Source: SCUS01 sp966211675 (GTDB lineage Bacteria > Myxococcota_A > Polyangia > Polyangiales > Ga0077539). From it: DNA of 46,478 nt. The stretch spans positions 1-46,478 of the forward strand of contig CBIHPK010000044.1 in assembly GCA_966211675.1 (NCBI GenBank). The letters are read 5' to 3'. Made by a program: the position numbers and the translations under genes. This document shows positions 16,069 to 24,243 of the stretch, piece by piece; position 1 is the stretch's first letter, and each line of letters starts with the position of its first letter. The notes under the pieces were generated by a model that was given only the letters and a program-made list of their open reading frames with translations, was not told the DNA's origin and searched no databases.

Positions 16069-17097
16069 TCAAGCCGGGTCGTCCGGCTGCGGGGGGCGCG
16101 TCCGGCTCTCGCGCAGCACCACCCCCAGCACCGACAGCGGATCGAAGCCCAGCACCGCCTGCAGGTCGACCGTGCCCGCGAGGTCGATGACCCTCCGGGT
16201 GGTCTTCGCCAGCCAGCCGTCGGCGCCCAGGGCCCAGCGCCGCGACTCGTCCGCCGCCGCCCGGAGCGCGCTCACGCCCGTCGCCATCGCCGCCCACGGG
16301 GGCATCGGCTCGACCATCACGTCGCGCACCGCCACGGCCTTGGCCCACTGCCCCGGCGTCTCCGATCGCAGCAGGTCGAGCACCGTCGCCTCCGGCGCGA
16401 AGAGCCCCACCGCCACCGGCCCCAGCGCCCGCTCCACCGCGGCGCGGATCACCCGGTGGTCGCGGCGGAAGTCCCCGCCCAGTGGCCCGGACCACGCGCG
16501 CAGCGACTCCACGCCGTGCACCTGGTCGATGACCCCGCCGCGACGGCGCACCGCCACGCCGCTCACCAGCGTCGGGCCCTCGAAGAGCGCGATCACCGCC
16601 GAGTGCCCGTCGGGCAGCACCCGGTCCCACGCGGCGCGCACCACCTCCACCGGCGGCAGCGGGACCGTGCGCAGCGGCGTCGGCAGCACGTCGAGCGCGC
16701 CGTCGTCGAGCAGCTCTCGCAGCACGCCCAGCGCCAGCAGCGTGGTCTCCACCGCGTCGTCGTCGGTGGTGCACCGACCGCCCACGCGCTCGAAGAAGCG
16801 CTCCGCCGCGTCGCGACGCAGGGCCACGGCGAAGCGCGTGTCGCACTGCGCCGCGAGGGCCGCGAGGGTCTCCCGCCCGCTCCACGCGCCGCCCGTCGCC
16901 ACCACGCCGCGCAGCGTGTGCAGCGCCCGCAGCACCGTCGTGCCGTCGTGCGCCACCAGCAGCATGCCCCCGGGGAGCGATCCGTCCCTCGCGTGGTGCC
17001 GCGGCGGCAGCGGCGCCATCCCGGGCGCCACCAGCGACACCAGCCGCGCCCAGCTCCGGGCGTCCATCCCCGACCACCGCGTCGCGCCGTCAGCCAC
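16069..17097 (-). CDS. conserved hypothetical protein
   Basis: The GTG at 17095-17097 overlaps the last codons of the preceding gene and has GAGGAG 7-8 nt upstream, so it is preferred to the ATG at 17067. The 342-residue product has no signal or clear membrane segment. It has two alpha/beta-looking halves (GGMLLVAHDGTTVLRALHTL; then AVIALFEGPTLVSGVAVRR), and hydrophobic strands alternate with helices. No family is recognised. It is the last gene of the minus-strand cluster starting at 21092, and tight coupling to the GH35-like gene suggests a joint role. Confidence 0.7.
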   Translation of the reverse strand: MADGATRWSGMDARSWARLVSLVAPGMAPLPPRHHARDGSLPGGMLLVAHDGTTVLRALHTLRGVVATGGAWSGRETLAALAAQCDTRFAVALRRDAAERFFERVGGRCTTDDDAVETTLLALGVLRELLDDGALDVLPTPLRTVPLPPVEVVRAAWDRVLPDGHSAVIALFEGPTLVSGVAVRRRGGVIDQVHGVESLRAWSGPLGGDFRRDHRVIRAAVERALGPVAVGLFAPEATVLDLLRSETPGQWAKAVAVRDVMVEPMPPWAAMATGVSALRAAADESRRWALGADGWLAKTTRRVIDLAGTVDLQAVLGFDPLSVLGVVLRESRTRPPQPDDPA

Positions 17098-18538
17098 TCG
17101 TCCGCTCCTCGTCGCGCAAGACCACCACCGCCCCCGGCTCGACCGCGCAGGCCGCGCCGCCCGCCGCCGCCGCCGCCACCGTCGCGAGCCCGACGCTCGC
17201 CAGCACCCACGCCCGGCCCTCGGAGGTGTCGACCGCCCGCACCATCGCCCCCGCCTCCGGGTCGAGCGCCACCGACACCGACTCCTCGTCGGTCTTACCG
17301 TCCATGGTAAACGACGGCGCCCACGCCTCGCCCGCGGCGGAGGCCGCGGACTCCTGGGCGTCGGTTCCGACCGGCGCCGAGGAGAGCTCGTCGAGGGAGA
17401 AGCCCCAGCGAGACAGCCACGAGATGGGCAGCGCGCCGAAGACCGCCGCCGAGCGCGCCCGGGCGATGGCCGACGGGTCGCGCCCGATGTGTCGCCCGCG
17501 CTCGACCCCCACCGGGAGCGAGGCCGCCCAGGAGAGCAGCGCCTGCCAGCGCGACGCCGCGATCCGTGGCTCGCCCTGCTCGTCGAGGATCGCCCCCACC
17601 CAGTCGCCCCCGGCGCACCCGTGCAGGACGGTGAGGTCCCTCGCCCCGGCGCCGAGGGCGACGCGGGCGATGTCGAGCGCGTCCGTGGCGCGAGAGGGAG
17701 CCTGCATGGGCGCGTGGCCCGCTCGCAGGTCGAGGTGGTGGCCGTGCGGGAGCGTCGTGGCCAGCCGAGCATCGCGCCAGATCGATCGCACCCCGGCGCG
17801 GGTGGGCGGCGCCGACCAGGCGAGCCCGTCGGTCGCGGCGAGCCGGGCCGCGGCCGGGGAGGCCAGCGGGTCTCCCTGGATCGCCAGCCGCAGCGATTGC
17901 TCCCGCGCCCCCGCCCCGCGAGCGCTCTCCGAGAGCCCGCGAAGGAACTCCACCGTCGCCTCGGCCTCCGCGTCGGCCGCGTCGGCGGCGGAGAGGTCGA
18001 GGCCCGCGGCGTCGAGGTCCTCCGGCGAGTCCCGCAGCAGCGTCGGGGCGCCGTGGCCCACCAGCACCCGGGCGATCACGTCCGGTGAGGGCGATCCGGC
18101 GAGCGCGGCGGTGACGGCGGCGCGGACCCACTCCCTCGCGGCGGCGTTGTACGTCGCGCTGCGAAGCGAGGGGAGCGGCACGACGCGGAGGTGATCGCTC
18201 ACCCAGCGGGGGTTGCGGCGGCGGGTGTGAGAGCGCACCGACGGGTCGGCGAGCACCGCCTCGGGGACGCCGAGTCCCTCCACGTCGACGGTGGGCCATG
18301 GGCCGAGGCGGAGCACCGCGCGAGCGCCCGCGTCGGCGACGATGCGCAGCAGGGCCGCGAGGTCGTGCGCGAGGCGGGCCTCGTCGGGAACGCCCGCGCT
18401 GGAGGCGTACTCACGCCACACCAGCGGGAGGTCGATGGCGTTGAAGCCGAGGGCGACCAGGGTGCGCACGGCCTTGGGCCAGCGAGAGGGGTCCACACGG
18501 GTGAAGCGCAGCGAAGCGGCGCGAATCGGGGCGTCCAC
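17090..18538 (-). CDS. GH35-fold (beta-galactosidase-like) protein without catalytic glutamates
   Basis: The first ~330 of 482 residues follow the GH35 barrel: WPKAVRTLVALGFNAIDLPL (GH35: LxxLKxxGxNTVETYVPW), DLAALLRIVADAGARAVLRL then GPWPTVDVEGLGVPEAVL (GH35: LRPGPYxCAEWxxGGLPxWL), and ALGAGARDLTVLHGCAGGDW (GH35: GASxNxYMxHGGTNFG). At the acid/base site, where GH35 has VENEYG, this protein has LVGHGAPTLL. At the nucleophile site, where GH35 has TEFW, it has LDLRAGH. Both catalytic Glu appear lost, so it is probably a binding or scaffolding pseudoenzyme. There is no signal peptide. A hydrophobic stretch near 443-465 may be a helix in the membrane. It overlaps the next gene. Confidence 0.6.
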   Translation of the reverse strand: MDAPIRAASLRFTRVDPSRWPKAVRTLVALGFNAIDLPLVWREYASSAGVPDEARLAHDLAALLRIVADAGARAVLRLGPWPTVDVEGLGVPEAVLADPSVRSHTRRRNPRWVSDHLRVVPLPSLRSATYNAAAREWVRAAVTAALAGSPSPDVIARVLVGHGAPTLLRDSPEDLDAAGLDLSAADAADAEAEATVEFLRGLSESARGAGAREQSLRLAIQGDPLASPAAARLAATDGLAWSAPPTRAGVRSIWRDARLATTLPHGHHLDLRAGHAPMQAPSRATDALDIARVALGAGARDLTVLHGCAGGDWVGAILDEQGEPRIAASRWQALLSWAASLPVGVERGRHIGRDPSAIARARSAAVFGALPISWLSRWGFSLDELSSAPVGTDAQESAASAAGEAWAPSFTMDGKTDEESVSVALDPEAGAMVRAVDTSEGRAWVLASVGLATVAAAAAGGAACAVEPGAVVVLRDEERTSG

Positions 18539-18601
18539 GGCGGCGGACCCTAGTCCCTCGGGTGGTCCGTTGTGAAGGCCCGCGGAGAGAACGCAGGCTC
18601 G

Positions 18602-19204
18602 TCACCCACGGCGCCAGCGCTGGGTCTCCCGGTCGTAGTGGAGCAGCAGCTCCCGTGCGCCGTCGGTGCGCACCAGCACGTGGGTCACCGAGGCCTCGTG
18701 CAGCACCCCGAGCACCTCTCGCACCTCGCGGCGCACGCCCCGGTCGATCACCGCCACCGGGCGCACGGAGCCCGAGGACATCGTCCGCGCCTCGACCTCG
18801 AAGCCCAGCGCCTCGCCCGCGAGCCCGGCCTCGTATCGCAGGCTCTCGGCGGCCTCGGAGAGGGCCTCCTGCACGCGGGCGCGGGCGACCGTGCCCTCGA
18901 TGACGAGCACCACGTCGAGCCCGTCGCCGACGCGGCGGGTGAGCGCGGCGCGGCGCTCGCCGACCACCCAGAGGCCCAGCACCTCGCCGAGGCCGGTCCG
19001 TCGGGCGAAGCTCCGGGCGAGGTGCAGCGGGAGCGAGAGGATGGCGCCCGCGATGCGCGCCTCGTAGGGGTCGACCCTCGCGGCCAGGTCGACCGCCTCG
19101 CCCTCGTCGTCGATGAAGGTCGCGCTCTCCGCCTCCGGGAGCGCGGCGACCAGCGTCTCGAGCGCCTCGGTGAAGCCCGTGACGTCGAGCTCTCGGACGC
19201 GCAT
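18602..19204 (-). CDS. roadblock/LC7-like domain protein
   Basis: The 200-residue protein (ATG 19204; a TTG at 19225 with GGTGA upstream would add seven) begins with a roadblock/LC7 pattern: FTEALETLVAALPEAESATF, IDDEGEAVDLAARVDPYEAR, IAGAILSLPLHLARSF, and VGDGLDVVLVIEG. Such proteins form dimers that regulate small Ras-like GTPases, as MglB does for MglA in myxobacteria. No GTPase gene lies in the window. The C-terminal ~70 residues (VRREVREVLGVLHEASVTHV) are unassigned. It lies in a run of six minus-strand genes with very short gaps. Confidence 0.6.
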   Translation of the reverse strand: MRVRELDVTGFTEALETLVAALPEAESATFIDDEGEAVDLAARVDPYEARIAGAILSLPLHLARSFARRTGLGEVLGLWVVGERRAALTRRVGDGLDVVLVIEGTVARARVQEALSEAAESLRYEAGLAGEALGFEVEARTMSSGSVRPVAVIDRGVRREVREVLGVLHEASVTHVLVRTDGARELLLHYDRETQRWRRG

Positions 19205-19237
19205 CGGCGGGCGTCGGGTGATCAACGGGTCACCGCA

Positions 19238-20167
19238 TCAAGGGACGCGGCGCGCGAGGCGCTCGACCTGCTGGAGCGCCGCCTCGCGGATCTGCACCCG
19301 CTGTCGCTGACGCAGCCCGAGCACCAGCGATCGCGCCCCCTCCGCCCTCGCCCGCTGGATGAGGTCGGCCCGCACGATGGCCCTCGCCTCGTCGTCGGTG
19401 CGCGTCATCGGCGGAACCTCCTCCAGCAGCAGCGCCACGTGCACCCCGTAGGACGTCACGAAGGGCTCGGACAGCGGCTCCGCGGAGCTGAGCGCCCACA
19501 CCGCCTCGGCGAAGGCCGGGACGTAGCTCGACGCGCTGGGCGTGCGGCCCTCCCGGTCGAAGGGCTCCAGGTCCTCGACGCGCACCGAGGCGCCGCCGTT
19601 GAGCCGCTGCGCCGCGGCGCGAAACTGCGCGGCGTTGGGGTGCCCCTGCGTCGCCGCCAGGAGCTCCTCACGAAACACCAGCATCCTCGCGAGGGCCGCC
19701 TCGTTCTGCGGAGCGCCCGCGTCGGGAGCGACCATCCACACGGCGTGCACCACCCGTCGCAGCCCCCGGTGCGCGAGCTCCGCGTGGCGCGCCGCGAGCG
19801 AGGCCTCGACCATCACCGCGGGCACCGTGGCCTCGGAGAAGCGGGCCTCGACGTCGCGGGCCAGCAGCCGCTGGATGCGCGCCCGCCACGCGTCGTCGGC
19901 GACCTCCACGGGCCCCACGAGGCCCGAGCGCCGGGCCTCGACGGCCAGCAGCGCCTCTCGCACCAGCAGGTCGAGCGCCGCGCGAGGCGCGATGGACCGC
20001 TCGGCGGCCACCGCGGCGACGTCGAGGTCGGTGAGCGCGAGGTCGCCGACGCGGGCCACGACGACGCCCCGGCGGGGGCTGAGGTCGACCCGCGCGGGAG
20101 GGCGCGGACCGGGGTCGCAGCCGAGCGCGGAGCCCAGCGCGAGCACGGTGAAGAGACGGGCCCTCAC
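19238..20167 (-). CDS. parvulin-type peptidyl-prolyl isomerase lipoprotein
   Basis: The GTG at 20165-20167 overlaps the previous gene's TGA (GTGA), and the 309-residue product then has a proper lipoprotein signal (RLFTVLALGSALGC). After VVVARVGDLALTDLDVAAVA, a SurA/PrsA-like N-terminal helix region follows. The parvulin part lies at about 180-285: QFRAAAQRLNGGASVRVEDL, YVPAFAEAVWALSSAEPLSE, PFVTSYGVHVALLLE. The strand normally carrying the first His is less clear. Predicted role: folding of periplasmic or outer-membrane proteins, anchored to a membrane by lipid. Confidence 0.7.
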   Translation of the reverse strand: MRARLFTVLALGSALGCDPGPRPPARVDLSPRRGVVVARVGDLALTDLDVAAVAAERSIAPRAALDLLVREALLAVEARRSGLVGPVEVADDAWRARIQRLLARDVEARFSEATVPAVMVEASLAARHAELAHRGLRRVVHAVWMVAPDAGAPQNEAALARMLVFREELLAATQGHPNAAQFRAAAQRLNGGASVRVEDLEPFDREGRTPSASSYVPAFAEAVWALSSAEPLSEPFVTSYGVHVALLLEEVPPMTRTDDEARAIVRADLIQRARAEGARSLVLGLRQRQRVQIREAALQQVERLARRVP

Positions 20168-20379
20168 TCCGCGCTCTCCGGTCGCACCAGCTCGAGGCCC
20201 GCGTGCGAGATGAACCACCCGACGAAGCCCGCGAGCAACGCCGAGACATAGTCCCGCTGGTCGAGCGCGCGCAGCGCCTGCCAGTACGGCACCAGCGCGC
20301 ACGCCATCAACGCGAGCCCCACCACGCGGACGAGCCAGCGGAACGCGATCGTGACGGAGGACGGCTTCAGGGCACTCAC
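20164..20379 (-). CDS. small two-helix membrane protein
   Basis: This 71-residue gene is bounded by GTGA overlaps on both sides: its GTG (20377-20379) overlaps the stop of the upstream membrane-protein gene, and its TGA overlaps the GTG of the isomerase gene. Two hydrophobic segments are visible, FRWLVRVVGLALMACALVPY and YVSALLAGFVGWFISHAGLE. The longer open frame upstream is the shadow of the neighbouring gene. Double translational coupling argues that it is real and made in a fixed ratio with its neighbours. Confidence 0.7.
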   Translation of the reverse strand: MSALKPSSVTIAFRWLVRVVGLALMACALVPYWQALRALDQRDYVSALLAGFVGWFISHAGLELVRPESAE

Positions 20380-21092
20380 CGGGCGTGGTCGAGCCAGTAT
20401 CGCATGGCGAAGGCCACGGTCGCCGCGCAGAGGTAGAACCACGCGCGGGCGCCGGAGCGCGAGGGCATCGGGGCGCGGCGCAGGAGGGCGCCTCCGGCGA
20501 CGAAGGTCCAGAGCACGGCGAGGCCGAGGCCCCCGGCGGCGACCAGCGCCAGGCGACCGCGGAGGAGGGCCGCGCCGCCGCGGCTGACGTGGAGCGACGC
20601 GGCGCGCGAGACCCCGAGCGGCGCGACGACCGCGAGGGTGAGCGCCACGGCGACGAGCGCGGCGACCCCGACCGCCCGCAGCGGCGGCGCGGGAGCCGGG
20701 CCCACCTCGGAGACGGCGCTCGCGACGACCACCGCGGAGACGCGCTCGCGGGTGCCCGACCACCACCACGCGGAGGAAGCGAGAAAGGCCGCCACCGTCG
20801 CCGCCACCACCGCCTGGCCGGGCGCGTCGTAGCGCGCGGGAGAGGGCCCCGCGGCGGCCACCGCGCAGGCCGCGAGGCCGAGCGGAAACGCGCCCGCGTA
20901 GAGGAGCATCGCCCGCTCCGGGCGGGAGGAGGACTCGCGGACGCCCGCGCCGAGCGCCGCCAGCGGGACCGCCGCCAGCAGCCACGGCAGCACCGCCGCG
21001 CGGCGGGCGAGCAGCGGGACGAGCGCGAGCTGGATCCAGCAGGCGACCCCGAGCACCGGGGTCAGGATTCGGGGTGCGGCGCGCAGGTCCAC
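20376..21092 (-). CDS. multi-helix membrane protein
   Basis: The 238-residue protein (GTG start at 21092) has about six hydrophobic helices, among them ILTPVLGVACWIQLALVPLL, LPWLLAAVPLAALGAGV, LLYAGAFPLGLAACAVAAA, VGVAALVAVALTLAVVAPLG and LALVAAGGLGLAVLWTFVAG. Loops are short and Arg-rich. No family is recognised. It is first in the coupled minus-strand cluster and is divergent from the protein kinase gene, leaving a 65-bp shared upstream region. Confidence 0.7.
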   Translation of the reverse strand: MDLRAAPRILTPVLGVACWIQLALVPLLARRAAVLPWLLAAVPLAALGAGVRESSSRPERAMLLYAGAFPLGLAACAVAAAGPSPARYDAPGQAVVAATVAAFLASSAWWWSGTRERVSAVVVASAVSEVGPAPAPPLRAVGVAALVAVALTLAVVAPLGVSRAASLHVSRGGAALLRGRLALVAAGGLGLAVLWTFVAGGALLRRAPMPSRSGARAWFYLCAATVAFAMRYWLDHAR

Positions 21093-21157
21093 GGCGGTGA
21101 TGGGGGCGCAGCCTATCAGCTTCCGATGCGTCCGCGGCGCTGGTACGCTCCAGCTCC

Positions 21158-24100
21158 GTGTTGACCTGTCAGCAGTGCGCCACCCGATGCGCCGAGGACG
21201 CCAAATACTGCGCCTCGTGCGGGTTCCCCATCGGGGCGCTGCGCAACGGGTCCGGCGATCCGCTCATCGGGCGCAAGCTGGGCGCGGGGTACATCATCCT
21301 CGAGGCCGTCGGGGCGGGCGGCATGGGCCGCGTCTACCGCGCCGAGCAGGCCGCGCTCGGCAAGACCCTCGCGGTGAAGGTCATCCATCCGCACCTCGCG
21401 GGCGACGAGGCCTCGGTGGCGCGCTTCTACGCCGAGGCGCGCGCGTGCTCGCGGCTCAACCACCCCAACTCGGTGAGCGTGCTCGACTTCGGGCGCACCG
21501 AGGACGGGCTGCTGTTCATCGTGATGGAGTTCCTGCGGGGCATCGACCTCGCGAGGCTGGTGTGGGAGTCCGGGCCGCTGCTGCCGACGCGCGCCGTCGA
21601 GATCGTGCGACAGGTGCTCGCGGCGCTCGCCGAGGCGCACGCGGCGGAGATCATCCACCGCGACATCAAGCCCGAGAACATCCTGGTCGAGTCGCTGCGC
21701 ACCGGCGACGACTTCGTGAAGGTGGTGGACTTCGGCCTCGCGAAGATCCGCAGCGACCCCTCCCCCGGGGTCACCCTCGACGGCCACGTGTGCGGCACGC
21801 CGGACTTCATGGCGCCGGAGCAGGGGCGCGGCCTCGGGGCCGACCCGCGCAGCGACCTCTACGCGACCGCGGTGGTGCTCTATCACATCCTCACCGGGCG
21901 CCTCCCCTTCGAGGCGGGCGAGCCGCTCACGGTGATGCGGATGCACGTGAGCGATCCGCCGCCGGACCCGCGGGGCTTCAACCCCGACCTCCCGGACGCG
22001 CTGGTGGAGGTGATCCTCCGCGCGATGGAGAAGGAGCCCGAGGACCGCTACCAGACCGCGGTGGAGTTCGCCGAGGCGCTGCAGCACTCGCTCGAGCGGC
22101 CGACCCCGGTGCCGCCGGAGCCGCCCTCCTCGCAGGTGCGCTGCCACTCGTGCACGGCGGTGCTGCTGCCGGGGCTGAAGTTCTGCGGGGAGTGCGGCGC
22201 GCGGGTGCGCCCCCCGACGGAGGGGATTCGGGAGCGCGCGTCGTCGCAGAAGCAGGTGCGCGTGAGCGTGCGGCCGGGCCCGGAGCTGCCGGTGCTGGGC
22301 GAGCTGCCCTTCCTCGGGCGCGACGCGGAGCTCAGCATGGTCGAGCTCGCGCACGCCCGCGCCACCTCCGGGCTGCTGGTCTCGCTGCGCATCATGGGCG
22401 AGGAGGGCTGCGGGCGTAACCGCCTGCTGCGCACCGTCGCCGAGGCGGCGCTGCGCAACGGCGAGCGGGTGGTGCGCGTGGGACCGGACGCCGCGTGGGC
22501 GGGCGTCCCCTACGCCGCCGCGGGGCGGTGCATGCGAGAGCTGCTGGGCGTCGGCGCGGACGTCGACCCGATGGCCTGGGTGGCGCAGCACGCGAGCGCG
22601 CTCGACCCGGTGGTGCGCGCGGGTCTGCAGGAGGTGTTCACGCCGGAGGGGGTGCCCACGCTCGACGCGCAGGCGCGCTCCGAGGCCGCGGTGCGGGCGA
22701 TGCTGCACGCCCTGCGCGAGGCCGCCGCGAGGACGCGGGGGCGGCCGGTGTTCGTGGCCTTCGAGCAGGTGCACCGGATGGACGCGGCGACGGTGCGCCT
22801 CCTCGCGGGGCTGCACTCGCGGGCGGTGCAGGTGCCGGTGTTCCTGGTGATGACGCACGGGCCGCGCTTCGACGCCCCGTGGGCGCGCGGCGAGGTGGTC
22901 AACCTCAAGGGCCTCGACGCCGGGACCGTGGTCGCCATCCTCCAGTCGGTGCGGGCGCGGCTGCCCGTGGACGTGAGCCTCGACCTGCCCCGCGGCGAGG
23001 TGATGCCCCTGCACCTGGAGCAGCTCATCCGCTGGAACCTCGAGGGCGGCGGCGAGGCCCCGAAGGTGATGGTCGACCTCATCGCGCTGCGCAGCGAGCG
23101 GCTCCCGTCGCCGGCGCGGCGCACGCTCCAGGCCCTCGCGGTGCTGGGCGAGGCCACGCCGGACATCCTCGGCGGCATCAGCAACGTGCCGTGGGACGAG
23201 GCCCTGCGGGCGGAGCTCGAGTCCCGCGGGTGGGTCACCGTCGAGGGCTCGGCGGGGCGCGAGGTGGTGCGCTGGGCGCACCCGTTCCTGCGCGAGGTGG
23301 TGGAGGCCACGACGCCGGCGCCGCTGCGCTCGGAGATGCACCGGGCGCGGCACGCCCAGGGGGCCGACGACCTCCCGCTGGAGGTGCAGGCGCTGCACGC
23401 CCAGCAGGGCGAGGAGAGCTTCCAGAGCCTGCTGCTGCTCGACCGGGTGGGCGACTGCGCCCTCGCCCGAGGCGACGACTACGCCGGGGCCTTCGCGCTG
23501 CGGCGGGGCCTGGAGATCGCGCGGCGCGAGCTCACCCGCGGCGAGGTCGACGACCCGGAGCAGGCCATCGCGATCTTCGCTCGCAAGCTCGGCGACGCGC
23601 TGGTGCGCACCGGCGAGCTGAGCGAGGCCGAGGGCGTGCTGCGCGAGGGCCTCGGCGTGACCAAGCGCGGCGCGCCCGAGCGGCTGCGCATCGAAGGCGT
23701 GCTGGGGCGGGTGCTCTTCGCGCGCGGCCGCCGCGCCGAGGGCCTGCGCATCGTCGACACGGCGGTCTCGGTGGCCGAGCGGGCGGGGGCGCGCGCCGTC
23801 GCCGCCGAGCTGCTGGAGCTGCGGGCCGAGCTGGAGACCGTCGAGCGGGCGCACGTCGACGCCGCGAAGGCCCTGGAGGCCGCGGAGGTGCTGGTGCGCG
23901 AGGGGTGGCGCAGCACGCCGACGGAGGCGCAGCGCCGGCACCACGCCAACCTGCTGCTGCGGCTGGCGCGGTCGCGGCGGCTCGCGGGCGTCGACGACCT
24001 GCAGGCGCTCGAGGAGGCGCGCTCCATCGCCGCGAGCCTCGGGCACCGGGTGGTGGTGGCGCAGTGCGAGGCCGAGGCGGCGGAGCGCGCGGAGATGCTC

Positions 24101-24232
24101 GGCGACCGGCGCGCGGCGATGGCGGCGTGGCGGCGCGCGGTGAGCAACGCCCGGGAGGCCGGCGACGCCTCCCTGGAGCAGGAGTACGACGAGCGGCTGC
24201 GGCGGCTGGGGCGGAGCGACGCCTACGCCTGA
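21158..24232 (+). CDS. zinc-ribbon Ser/Thr protein kinase with degenerate AAA-like and TPR-like regions
   Basis: This 1024-residue protein has a zinc ribbon (C4, C7, C18, C21), then a kinase domain at about 42-312: GAGGMG at 52-57, K74, E93, HRDIKPEN from 168, DFG at 191-193 and APE at 219-221, so it should be active. A second zinc ribbon follows (C329, C332, C343, C346). From about 384 (LPFLGRDAEL) the layout is that of the AAA-type ATPases often fused to bacterial kinases, but Walker A is GEEGCGRNR, with Arg for the Lys, and the Walker B-like strand is VFVAFEQVHRMD, so ATP hydrolysis there is doubtful. The last ~350 residues are helical and TPR-like. No transmembrane helix is seen. Start GTG 21158 (or TTG 21161). 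Confidence 0.9.
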   Translation: MLTCQQCATRCAEDAKYCASCGFPIGALRNGSGDPLIGRKLGAGYIILEAVGAGGMGRVYRAEQAALGKTLAVKVIHPHLAGDEASVARFYAEARACSRLNHPNSVSVLDFGRTEDGLLFIVMEFLRGIDLARLVWESGPLLPTRAVEIVRQVLAALAEAHAAEIIHRDIKPENILVESLRTGDDFVKVVDFGLAKIRSDPSPGVTLDGHVCGTPDFMAPEQGRGLGADPRSDLYATAVVLYHILTGRLPFEAGEPLTVMRMHVSDPPPDPRGFNPDLPDALVEVILRAMEKEPEDRYQTAVEFAEALQHSLERPTPVPPEPPSSQVRCHSCTAVLLPGLKFCGECGARVRPPTEGIRERASSQKQVRVSVRPGPELPVLGELPFLGRDAELSMVELAHARATSGLLVSLRIMGEEGCGRNRLLRTVAEAALRNGERVVRVGPDAAWAGVPYAAAGRCMRELLGVGADVDPMAWVAQHASALDPVVRAGLQEVFTPEGVPTLDAQARSEAAVRAMLHALREAAARTRGRPVFVAFEQVHRMDAATVRLLAGLHSRAVQVPVFLVMTHGPRFDAPWARGEVVNLKGLDAGTVVAILQSVRARLPVDVSLDLPRGEVMPLHLEQLIRWNLEGGGEAPKVMVDLIALRSERLPSPARRTLQALAVLGEATPDILGGISNVPWDEALRAELESRGWVTVEGSAGREVVRWAHPFLREVVEATTPAPLRSEMHRARHAQGADDLPLEVQALHAQQGEESFQSLLLLDRVGDCALARGDDYAGAFALRRGLEIARRELTRGEVDDPEQAIAIFARKLGDALVRTGELSEAEGVLREGLGVTKRGAPERLRIEGVLGRVLFARGRRAEGLRIVDTAVSVAERAGARAVAAELLELRAELETVERAHVDAAKALEAAEVLVREGWRSTPTEAQRRHHANLLLRLARSRRLAGVDDLQALEEARSIAASLGHRVVVAQCEAEAAERAEMLGDRRAAMAAWRRAVSNAREAGDASLEQEYDERLRRLGRSDAYA

Positions 24233-24243
24233 GGGGCGTCGCC

